From a virus, in the IMG/VR virus record IMGVR_UViG_3300042894_005515, positions 1-20,518 of that record: a stretch of DNA of 20,518 nucleotides. The stretch is one strand, 5' to 3'. A program made the position numbers and the translations under genes. The first letter of the stretch is position 1. Every line of letters starts with the position of its first letter. The notes below the pieces were generated by a model. The model saw only the letters and a list, made by a program, of their open reading frames with translations. It was not told the DNA's origin and did not search any database. Of the stretch, positions 1 to 5,934 are shown one piece after another.

Positions 1-1
1 A

Positions 2-124
2 AATAAAAAGAGGCATATAGTTAGTCCAGACGTATTTAATAAATTTGGACTTGATAGGTCTAAAGTTATTGAAGTTAGTGATTTAGAATCACAAATACAT
101 GAAGAGGGAGAAGATTTATGGTAG
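2..124 (+). CDS. C-terminal end of an upstream phage protein (5' truncated)
   Basis: An open frame enters from the left edge and ends at TAG 122-124, leaving about 40 residues that finish in ...GEDLW. No start is visible, so the true gene begins outside the window. The tail is charged, with a run of Asp and Glu, and contains no motif I recognise. It overlaps the next gene by seven bases (start ATG at 118), which fits an operon. The Shine-Dalgarno of the next gene (AGGGAG, 105-110) lies inside this frame. It is probably part of the same structural or late operon as the next gene; its function is unknown. Confidence 0.6.
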   Translation, partial: NKKRHIVSPDVFNKFGLDRSKVIEVSDLESQIHEEGEDLW

Positions 125-546
125 ACAATTTGACGTTTGACGATGGCGAACCAATTACTCAAAATAAATTACAAAGCTTATATACTGCTATCAAGGTCCT
201 TGAGGGAAAATCTTCCGCATCATCAATAGAAAATAAAACAGATAACACAGTATCTGTCCCCGTTATTTATTGTGGAAGAACTACTGGAGTATTATTATCA
301 AAAACATTTACAACTACAAATGTTCAATTTAACGGATTTAATTTTGAAACAGACTCTGTTAGAATAGTTTTAACCCCAAGCAGGGCAAATTCTACTGGAT
401 TAAATGTAGGATCAATTGATTACTATACTAGCAATATTACAAGATCAGGATTTACAATAAATGTTGCTAGCACCGCAAATGGTGGATTAAATAAGTATGT
501 AGCTTTTGATTATATAGCCACAGAGCTAAGAACTACTACAAAGTAA
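118..546 (+). CDS. Putative virion/tail-associated protein
   Basis: This 142-residue protein has no recognised catalytic motif. The N-terminus (DGEPITQNKLQSL, about residues 9-21) resembles the 'G..lT..dlN.L' openings common in phage virion proteins. The rest is rich in Ser, Thr, Asn and alternating hydrophobic residues, as in beta-structured tail, fibre or baseplate decoration proteins. No signal peptide or membrane segment is seen. AGGGAG at 105-110 gives good ribosome-binding spacing to the ATG. It overlaps the preceding truncated gene and is followed by a promoter and an intrinsic terminator, so it looks like the last gene of an upstream module. The structural role is inferred from composition and position, not from a recognised family. 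Confidence 0.55.
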   Translation: MVDNLTFDDGEPITQNKLQSLYTAIKVLEGKSSASSIENKTDNTVSVPVIYCGRTTGVLLSKTFTTTNVQFNGFNFETDSVRIVLTPSRANSTGLNVGSIDYYTSNITRSGFTINVASTANGGLNKYVAFDYIATELRTTTK

Positions 547-549
547 TAC

Positions 550-577
550 TTGACAGAACATAACAATATGCTACAAT
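550..577 (+). promoter_or_regulatory. Strong sigma70-type promoter upstream of the replication module
   Basis: A perfect -35 box TTGACA (550-555) is followed by a 16-base spacer and a TACAAT -10 box (572-577). The predicted start is near 584. It lies in the only intergenic gap before the metallophosphoesterase gene and would drive the helicase-primase module. The transcript would run almost immediately into the hairpin-T-tract at 593-616, so read-through would have to be allowed or controlled. Confidence 0.7.
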
Positions 578-587
578 TTCGTTGTAG
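571..587 (+). repeat. Inverted repeat overlapping the -10 box (possible operator)
   Basis: CTACAA (571-576) and TTGTAG (582-587) form a perfect 6-base inverted repeat with a 5-base centre. The left arm covers most of the -10 box and the right arm covers the predicted start site. That placement suits a repressor operator, but a chance palindrome is possible. Confidence 0.4.
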
Positions 588-592
588 CCCCA

Positions 593-616
593 AAGTCACG
601 ACTTCGTGACTTTTTT
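593..616 (+). terminator. Intrinsic terminator
   Basis: A perfect 8-bp stem (593-600 with 605-612) has an ACTT loop and runs directly into six T residues (611-616). It is placed to end the upstream module after the stop at 546. Unusually, it lies only about 9 bases after the predicted start of the promoter at 550-577, so it may also act as an attenuator of the replication module. Confidence 0.8.
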
Positions 617-634
617 AGCATAAGGGATTAATGA

Positions 635-1450
635 ATGTCAAATGATTTAAAATGGATGCTGTCTTCAGACCAACAGTTTCCATATCAGGACGATAAAATG
701 ATTGAGCTTTGGTTTAAAGTAATGAAATGGTTCAAGCCAGATGTAGTAGATTATCTTGGCGATACAGATGACCAAGCATGCTACAGTAGATTTACTGAAG
801 GCAAGCCTACAGAATTTTTAAAGGCATATAAAAACGATGATGTAACAAATGATTTAGAATTAATGCTAAAAGACATGAAGTTTGAAGCAAGTGGGGCCCG
901 TGAGTTTTACATAAGAACTAGAAAGATGCTTCCAAATGCCCAACTTTTTTCAGCATTAGGAAATCATGATATTAGAATTTTTGATTATCTCGATAAAAAA
1001 ATTCCAGAGTATGCAAGGCATGTTACGCCAGAAGCTTTATGGAGCCTAGACTCTTTAGGGTATGATTATATTTATTATAATGAATTACCAAAGCGTAGAT
1101 TTGGAGATATCCATGTACATCACGGAATGTCAATTGCAGCCACAGGATCTGCTAGAAAAGATATGGAAGATATGCAAGTTTCTTTAATTAGAGGGCACTC
1201 TCACAGAATTGCTTCGCATATGGTTACTTATGAACTTAGGAATAAAGGCAAGGGCGAAACTTTGCGGGGATATGAAATTGGACACATGTGTGACGAAAAA
1301 GGTCCAGGAATGAAATACACTCAACATCACGACTGGCAAAAAGGATTTGCCATTGCTCATATTGAAAACGGTAAATACCCACATATAAATATGATTCACG
1401 TTTCTCCAGAGTATACTTGCGTTGTTGATGGAAAGATTTTCTCTCTATAA
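635..1450 (+). CDS. Calcineurin-like metallophosphoesterase
   Basis: This 271-residue protein carries the ordered motif set of binuclear metallophosphoesterases: Asp12 in SSDQQ, LGDTDD (Gly42-Asp43), GNHD at 109-112, HHG near 163 and GHSHR near 187. The family hydrolyses phosphoester bonds in nucleic acids, nucleotides or phosphoproteins; the substrate cannot be read from the sequence. The first motif is D-x-Q rather than the usual D-x-H, so one metal ligand may be altered. No signal peptide is present, so it should be cytoplasmic. ATG 635 is preceded by AAGGGA (622-627). It is the first gene after the promoter and terminator, in an operon leading to helicase and primase, so a role in nucleic-acid processing is a reasonable guess. 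Confidence 0.85.
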   Translation: MSNDLKWMLSSDQQFPYQDDKMIELWFKVMKWFKPDVVDYLGDTDDQACYSRFTEGKPTEFLKAYKNDDVTNDLELMLKDMKFEASGAREFYIRTRKMLPNAQLFSALGNHDIRIFDYLDKKIPEYARHVTPEALWSLDSLGYDYIYYNELPKRRFGDIHVHHGMSIAATGSARKDMEDMQVSLIRGHSHRIASHMVTYELRNKGKGETLRGYEIGHMCDEKGPGMKYTQHHDWQKGFAIAHIENGKYPHINMIHVSPEYTCVVDGKIFSL

Positions 1451-1635
1451 TGTGGTGTCAAAAATGTGGTGGTAGAGTATTTATTGATAGGGTATTTTCA
1501 CAAAAATTACACATGGAGTTATTTTGTATAATGTGTGGAAAAAGATGGATGATTGATAAAGAGACGAGTAGATTAGGCAAATGGTTAAAGGCAAAAGAAA
1601 AGGAACACGAAAAAAACTTCTCTATTTCTTCTTAA
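1450..1635 (+). CDS. Small zinc-ribbon protein
   Basis: This 61-residue protein has two CxxC knuckles, CQKCGG at residues 3-6 and CIMCGK near 26-29, followed by a Lys/Glu-rich helical tail. The pattern is a zinc ribbon, typically nucleic-acid or protein binding. Its ATG shares a base with the stop of the metallophosphoesterase gene (TAATG), which suggests translational coupling. Its last 55 bases overlap the next gene. Specific function unknown; it is one of several tiny zinc proteins in this window. Confidence 0.7.
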   Translation: MWCQKCGGRVFIDRVFSQKLHMELFCIMCGKRWMIDKETSRLGKWLKAKEKEHEKNFSISS

Positions 1636-2060
1636 ATAATAAAATACATAAAGTTATTAGGTTATCTAGGGCTAAAGACGAGTTGGTAGCTTGGTGCTAC
1701 CCAGATAAAAAAAGAGTTCTTTATTCGTATTCTCAAGTTCAAAAATATAAAGAGAATGCTTATTCTATTAAAGATGCTGGACTGCTATTAAATAAACACA
1801 AGGTAACTATTGAAGAATATATACTTAATGGCAAAATAAAAGTTCCCCAAAGAGTATACCCAATTGGCAATCCAGAAAGCCTTTGGTTTAAATTTATGCT
1901 CAGCGAATCGGACATATTGGACATACATCAATATATTCTAGACGTGGGGTACAGTAAAGATGTTCCGTCTAAAGCAGAGTTAACAGCTCTTTTCAAACAC
2001 AACATTATATTGTATACTAAGACCGACTCTGGATTTGTGCCAGTGTGGAAGGCGGAGTAA
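1581..2060 (+). CDS. Putative HTH (excisionase/MerR-like) DNA-binding protein
   Basis: This is a 159-residue protein. A basic N-terminus (VKGKRKGTRKK) is followed by a beta-rich stretch. A segment around residues 60-85 (SIKDAGLLLN, then VTIEEYILNGKI) then reads like the helix-turn-helix of excisionase/MerR-type domains, where a family member chooses a site and a short wing follows. A final part near 110-155 contains LSESDILDIHQYI. The ATG at 1581 gives an unusually long 55-base overlap with the upstream zinc-ribbon gene, so the true start could be a later non-ATG codon. It sits at the head of the replication operon. A regulatory or origin-binding role is possible but not shown. Confidence 0.6.
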   Translation: MVKGKRKGTRKKLLYFFLNNKIHKVIRLSRAKDELVAWCYPDKKRVLYSYSQVQKYKENAYSIKDAGLLLNKHKVTIEEYILNGKIKVPQRVYPIGNPESLWFKFMLSESDILDIHQYILDVGYSKDVPSKAELTALFKHNIILYTKTDSGFVPVWKAE

Positions 2061-2167
2061 TGTTAAATCGAATTGCTATATGTTTTATATGTGATAAAGA
2101 GATAGAGGTTCGTTGGGCCATATTTGCCAGCGATACTTTAAATAGACATATGAAGGAGCACAAGTAA
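2060..2167 (+). CDS. 35-residue C2H2-like zinc-finger micro-protein
   Basis: A short frame joins its neighbours by TAATG at both ends (ATG 2060 on the previous stop, stop 2165-2167 on the next start), which strongly suggests a real coupled gene. The protein contains CFIC near residues 8-11 and a His pair HMKEH near 30-34, giving C-x2-C-x18-H-x3-H, close to a classical C2H2 finger. There is nothing else in it. It probably binds DNA, RNA or a partner protein. The spacing between Cys and His pairs is longer than in the usual 12-residue fingers. Confidence 0.6.
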   Translation: MLNRIAICFICDKEIEVRWAIFASDTLNRHMKEHK

Positions 2168-2373
2168 TGGCGGAAACAAGGGTCAAGGTTGATTTATCTT
2201 TTACAAGAAACTTAGGAAATTATGAAAGCATTAGAATTGGTGTAGGCATTGAAGATGATGTTCGACATGGAGAAACGGCAGCCTCTGCTACCGAAAGAGT
2301 ATACAAGTTTGTAGAAGATAAACTTATTGAAAAAACTCGTGAAGTAGAAAAAGAGTTAAATGGTAGAAAATAG
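2167..2373 (+). CDS. Hypothetical phage protein
   Basis: This 68-residue protein starts by TAATG coupling. The first half is a beta-like stretch (RVKVDLSFTRNLG, then SIRIGVGIEDD) and the second half is a charged helix ending in KTREVEKELNGRK. It looks like a small alpha-beta domain with no catalytic motif. I do not recognise the family with confidence. It overlaps the next gene by 14 bases and sits just upstream of the helicase, so a replication-accessory role is possible. Confidence 0.6.
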   Translation: MAETRVKVDLSFTRNLGNYESIRIGVGIEDDVRHGETAASATERVYKFVEDKLIEKTREVEKELNGRK

Positions 2374-2710
2374 TTTAGAAACTTTACAAGCTGATAAAAA
2401 TAAACAGCCATATATTATGCTTTGGAAATACGAAAAGTTGTACGAAGAAAAGTATGGCAAAAAACCAATGGTAAATAAATATAGAGATAAATTAGCAATG
2501 AAGGATGTAATTGATAGTGTTGGCTTTGAAAGAGGGATGGATCTTTTAGAATATTATTTTAAGACTTCAAAGTATGGCCACCCACTCATATTCTTTTTGT
2601 ATCATTTTGATAGAATGGACCGTGCAGAAAAAGAATTAAGTAAAGATAAAAAAAATCGTAAATTATTAAGAGAAGCAACAAAAAAATTAGTTGAAGAAGG
2701 AGAAGAATGA
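2360..2710 (+). CDS. Hypothetical protein; candidate helicase-loader-like
   Basis: This is a 116-residue, mostly helical protein. It contains WKYEKLYEEKYGKKP (about 23-37), then a conserved-looking helical core with DVIDSVGFERGMDLLEYYF, and a Lys/Glu-rich C-terminus (EKELSKDKK...). It lies immediately before the DnaB-type helicase, and its stop overlaps the helicase ATG (ATGA). Small helical proteins in this position are often loaders or replisome organisers. That assignment rests on position and general look, and no AAA+ motif is present. Function otherwise unknown. Confidence 0.55.
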   Translation: MVENSLETLQADKNKQPYIMLWKYEKLYEEKYGKKPMVNKYRDKLAMKDVIDSVGFERGMDLLEYYFKTSKYGHPLIFFLYHFDRMDRAEKELSKDKKNRKLLREATKKLVEEGEE

Positions 2711-3963
2711 ATACAGAAGCAACCTTAATATCTGCTGTATGTAAGAATAAAGACATCAGCACCCTTCTTGCAGATAACGTAGATGATTTATTTACCTCGC
2801 ATAGAGATATATGGGAGGGGCTAAAGTCTTATTACTATAAGTTTAAAGCAGTTCCAGAAGTAGGAATTTTACAGGAAAAGTTTAAAGATTTTGACCCAGA
2901 CCCAAATGCAAAGGCTGAGACTGGGTATTATTTAGACAGATTAAAAAATGAATTTTTATCTAGTAAATTAAAATCAATTATTATTAGAAGTGGTTCTAGT
3001 TTAAAAGAAGATGCTGCATCAAGGGTATTGGCTCAAATGCAAAGCGAGCTTGCCACATTAAGCAGATATACAAACAATGTAAGAGACTTAGATATTACAG
3101 ATGCTGAATCTGCAGCAAGACACTTTGAGTCCGTTAAGAATAGATCTGCAGCAATGGGTGGGGCTCCAGGAATTATTACAGGGTTCGATGCTATTGATAA
3201 AGCATATCCAACTGGCATGGCTCCAGGACATTTAATTGTTGCTATTGGTTGGCCAGGAAAAGGTAAGACTTGGTTTACATCATATCTAGCATGTAAAGCT
3301 TGGGAGCAAGGATTTAGACCTATGATAGTATCCCTTGAAATGTCTCCAGAAAATATGCGTGACCGTATATATACAATGCTTGGCTCTGGAGTATTTCGTG
3401 CCAGTGATTTATCTAAAGGAGATATTAATATTGATGACTTTAGATCATGGAGCAAGAAGAAGTTTGATCAAAAAAATAGTTTTATTTTGGTTTCTAATGA
3501 AGGCAATACTGAAGTTACCCCCGCAACAATTCAAGGAAAAATTGATCAGCATAAGCCAGACTTAGTAATTTTAGACTATCATCAATTATTTAATGATAAC
3601 AAGCGAAGCAATTCAGAAGTAGAAAGAAATAGAAATATATCTCGTGAATTTAAATTGCTTGCTGTTTCAAACAATATTCCGATTATCGATATTACCGCTG
3701 CTACAGCAGATGATATTTCAGATCAAGATAATCCGCCAATGATGAGTCAGGTAGCTTGGTCAAAGGCAATTGAATACGATGCAGATATGGCTATGGCTAT
3801 TCACAGATATCCAGGAACCAATATGATTGAAGTGGTTTCAAGGAAGAATCGTCACGGACATGAATTTGATTTCTATTTAGATTGGGATATCAATAGGGGT
3901 ATCGTAAAAGAAATATACGAGAATTTGCCAGAGTTAAATAGTGACGCACAAAAGAATAAATAG
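2707..3963 (+). CDS. dnaB: Replicative DNA helicase, DnaB type
   Basis: This 418-residue helicase would unwind the phage replication fork as a ring. A helical N-terminal domain (about 1-130) precedes a RecA-like ATPase core. Walker A is GWPGKGKT (181-188). SLEMS follows near 215, a typical DnaB H1a-region signature. Walker B is LVILDYHQL with Asp290, and a basic segment SRKNRHG near 380-386 matches the end of DnaB cores. It is shorter than bacterial DnaB (about 470), as is usual in phages. ATG 2707 overlaps the stop of the preceding gene. The primase follows shortly after, so helicase and primase are co-expressed. Confidence 0.93.
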   Translation: MNTEATLISAVCKNKDISTLLADNVDDLFTSHRDIWEGLKSYYYKFKAVPEVGILQEKFKDFDPDPNAKAETGYYLDRLKNEFLSSKLKSIIIRSGSSLKEDAASRVLAQMQSELATLSRYTNNVRDLDITDAESAARHFESVKNRSAAMGGAPGIITGFDAIDKAYPTGMAPGHLIVAIGWPGKGKTWFTSYLACKAWEQGFRPMIVSLEMSPENMRDRIYTMLGSGVFRASDLSKGDINIDDFRSWSKKKFDQKNSFILVSNEGNTEVTPATIQGKIDQHKPDLVILDYHQLFNDNKRSNSEVERNRNISREFKLLAVSNNIPIIDITAATADDISDQDNPPMMSQVAWSKAIEYDADMAMAIHRYPGTNMIEVVSRKNRHGHEFDFYLDWDINRGIVKEIYENLPELNSDAQKNK

Positions 3964-4240
3964 ATTTCAAATATCGGTAGAGTTTAAAGATGATTCAGAT
4001 ATGATTAGAGTAAAGAATCAGTATGAAAATCTTTTAACTCACGACATGAGGTCAAAAGGATATGCCAGGATCCTTGACATAGACACTGCTTTTTCGGTAG
4101 AATTTACTGGTGAATCATGGAAGTTTTTAATGACTTTACATGGAGTGTATGTGGGAAGGAGGAAGGCATGGCTATCAGAGGGCATAACTCAAGGAAAATT
4201 GATACAACGAAATATACCCCAGAACACATTAAGTCAATAG
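3941..4240 (+). CDS. Hypothetical protein between helicase and primase
   Basis: This 99-residue frame begins at GTG 3941 inside the helicase 3' end and runs past the primase start. It fills a 200-base gap that would otherwise be empty in a tightly packed operon. The composition is protein-like (RFQISVEFKDDSD, FSVEFTGESWKFLM), suggesting a small alpha-beta fold with no catalytic motif. The start is uncertain, with an ATG at 4001 as an alternative. The last 24 codons overlap the primase gene, which is a long overlap. The primase ribosome-binding site (4156-4162) lies inside this frame, so its translation could influence primase initiation. Confidence 0.5.
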   Translation: MTHKRINRFQISVEFKDDSDMIRVKNQYENLLTHDMRSKGYARILDIDTAFSVEFTGESWKFLMTLHGVYVGRRKAWLSEGITQGKLIQRNIPQNTLSQ

Positions 4241-5163
4241 TTAAAAGTTTAGGCTTAGAAATAACTGGAGAAACCTCAAATGATTTCCTATGCTATTGTC
4301 CATTCCACTCAAATAGACATACTGCAAGCTTTAGCGTAAGTAGAGAAATTGGTGCCTTTATATGTTTTAACCCAGCCTGTGGAGAATCTGGCACACTTAA
4401 TGAATTAGTTAAAAAGATATTAAGTAAAAACGAATACGAAGCTATTAGATTTATTGCTGCTAAAGAGACTGAGTCTTTAAATAATTTTGATGAGGTTATG
4501 GCAAGCATGTTTGAAGACAAACCAGAATTTGTAGAGTTCCCTCAAAATGTCTTAGACGGCATGTACAATGAGCTGGGCTCAAATGAAATAGCAAAAGATT
4601 ATTTTAAATCAAGGAATATAAATGAAGAGTCTATGCATTATTTTAAATTAGGGTATTCTTTAAAACAAAATATGGTTATAGTGCCAGTGCATAGCCCAGA
4701 TGGAATTTCAGTAGGCCTAGTAGGCAGATCTATATCTGAAAAGGTATTTAAAAATAGCACCAATCTTCCAAGAAGTAAAACTATGTTTAATATTCACAGG
4801 GCAAAGAAAATTGGTGATCATGTAATAATTGTAGAGTCTAGCTTTGACGCAATACGTGTGCATCAATCGGGGTTTCCAAATGTGGTAGCCACACTTGGAG
4901 GACACATATCTCCAGACAACATTAATCTTCTTAATAGATACTTTAATAAGATTACTATTATGACAGATTCCGATGAGGCTGGGAGAGTATTAGGTAGAAA
5001 CATATCTAATAAATTAAAAAACAAAGACATCTTGTGGGCTTCTTATGAATATGGTAAGATATATCCACACGGTGTAAAAGATGCAGGTGACATGACTGAG
5101 GATGAGATACGTTCTTGTATAAAGAATGCGGTCTCTGATATAGAATACAGATCCTGGAATTAA
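4168..5163 (+). CDS. dnaG: DNA primase, DnaG type (CHC2 zinc finger + TOPRIM)
   Basis: This 331-residue primase would make RNA primers for the fork. The N-terminal zinc finger has CPFH at 44-47 and C-x4-C at 66-71. The TOPRIM domain shows IIVESSFDAI (the catalytic Glu motif) and MTDSDEAGR (the D-x-D motif), in the C-terminal half. The frame stays open upstream to an ATG at 4117. I choose ATG 4168 because AAGGAGG (4156-4162) sits five bases before it and the zinc finger then starts at a normal distance. It is shorter than bacterial DnaG and lacks an obvious helicase-binding C-terminal domain, which is common in phage primases. Confidence 0.92.
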   Translation: MAIRGHNSRKIDTTKYTPEHIKSIVKSLGLEITGETSNDFLCYCPFHSNRHTASFSVSREIGAFICFNPACGESGTLNELVKKILSKNEYEAIRFIAAKETESLNNFDEVMASMFEDKPEFVEFPQNVLDGMYNELGSNEIAKDYFKSRNINEESMHYFKLGYSLKQNMVIVPVHSPDGISVGLVGRSISEKVFKNSTNLPRSKTMFNIHRAKKIGDHVIIVESSFDAIRVHQSGFPNVVATLGGHISPDNINLLNRYFNKITIMTDSDEAGRVLGRNISNKLKNKDILWASYEYGKIYPHGVKDAGDMTEDEIRSCIKNAVSDIEYRSWN

Positions 5164-5199
5164 TGATATAATGACCGATACAGATGGATATATACCATC
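5164..5199 (+). promoter_or_regulatory. Extended -10 promoter and leader hairpin before ssb
   Basis: TGATATAAT (5164-5172) is an extended -10 element with no good -35. The predicted start is near 5179. A short hairpin follows, GATGG (5183-5187) with CCATC (5195-5199) around a 7-base loop, then a Shine-Dalgarno AAGGAG (5204-5209) before ATG 5215. This would give the SSB-polymerase unit its own transcription start. Confidence 0.55.
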
Positions 5200-5214
5200 A
5201 CCTAAGGAGAACAA

Positions 5215-5886
5215 ATGAGTATAGTAAAGGGTCTAAAAGACCTAAACAAAGCGTTGGATAAGCCAACATACAGTGGCGGAGATGAAAATAAAGGTCGCTG
5301 GTTTAAAGTTGAAGATGGTGAAAGTGTAAAGATTCGCTTCCTTCAAGAGCTTGACCCAGACTCACCTAATTATGATGAAAAAAGAGGATGCGGATTTATC
5401 GCATTAGAACATATTAATCCAAAAGATTACAGAAAAAAAGCTTTAGACACAATGGAAACAGAAGGTCGTGACTGGGCACAAGAACAACATCGCAAAGATC
5501 CAAAGGTGGGATGGAAAGCAAGAACACGCCTTTATATTAATGTATTAGTTGATGATGGCAAAGAAGAGCCATTTGTAGCAATTCTTTCTCAAGGAACTAG
5601 TGGAAAAACAATTACCCCTACCCTAATTGAATACGCTGGTGAAATGGGAAGCATTACAAATCTAATGTGGCGTATTAAAAGAAATGGTAGTAAAACAGAT
5701 ACAAGTTATACAATCATTCCTTTAGCAAAAGACGAAACCCAATTTGATTTTTCAAGTTTAGAGTTATTTGATCTTGAAAAAACTGCAGTTCGTCATGTGC
5801 CATATGCAGAGCAAGAAGCTTTTTATATGGGCAATGGCTCACAAGAAGAGTCTCAGTCTGCTACTTCTAGTAGCGTAGACTGGTAA
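5215..5886 (+). CDS. Single-stranded DNA-binding protein, gp32-like
   Basis: This 223-residue protein resembles the gp32-like ssDNA-binding proteins that phages encode beside their polymerase. It has an N-terminal segment (VKGLKDLNKAL) and a central beta-rich OB-fold-like region with many aromatic and basic residues (WFKVEDGESVKIRFL, LYINVLVDD, LMWRIKRNG). The Ser-rich C-terminus (QEESQSATSSSVDW) has Glu, Asp and a final Trp, like the partner-binding tips of SSBs. No cysteine zinc cluster like T4 gp32's is evident. AAGGAG at 5204-5209 supports ATG 5215. The polymerase follows after a hairpin. The assignment rests on pattern, context and tail rather than an invariant motif. Confidence 0.75.
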   Translation: MSIVKGLKDLNKALDKPTYSGGDENKGRWFKVEDGESVKIRFLQELDPDSPNYDEKRGCGFIALEHINPKDYRKKALDTMETEGRDWAQEQHRKDPKVGWKARTRLYINVLVDDGKEEPFVAILSQGTSGKTITPTLIEYAGEMGSITNLMWRIKRNGSKTDTSYTIIPLAKDETQFDFSSLELFDLEKTAVRHVPYAEQEAFYMGNGSQEESQSATSSSVDW

Positions 5887-5893
5887 ATTGTTG

Positions 5894-5913
5894 GGTGGGG
5901 CAAAAGCCCCACC
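5894..5913 (+). other. Intercistronic hairpin between ssb and polymerase
   Basis: A perfect 8-bp GC-rich stem, GGTGGGGC with GCCCCACC, closes an AAAA loop. Only a broken T stretch follows (TACTTTA), so it is a weak terminator at best. It could lower polymerase expression relative to SSB by partial termination, or protect the 3' end of a processed ssb mRNA. Confidence 0.6.
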
Positions 5914-5934
5914 TACTTTAACGGCGGAGATAAA

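Noticed and set aside
3033-3455. Minus-strand 140-codon frame inside the helicase gene
   Set aside because: Antisense shadow of a clear DnaB gene; every convincing gene is on the + strand.
4117-4167. Upstream ATG extending the primase by 17 residues
   Set aside because: The AAGGAGG site fits ATG 4168, and the extra residues do not resemble primase N-termini.
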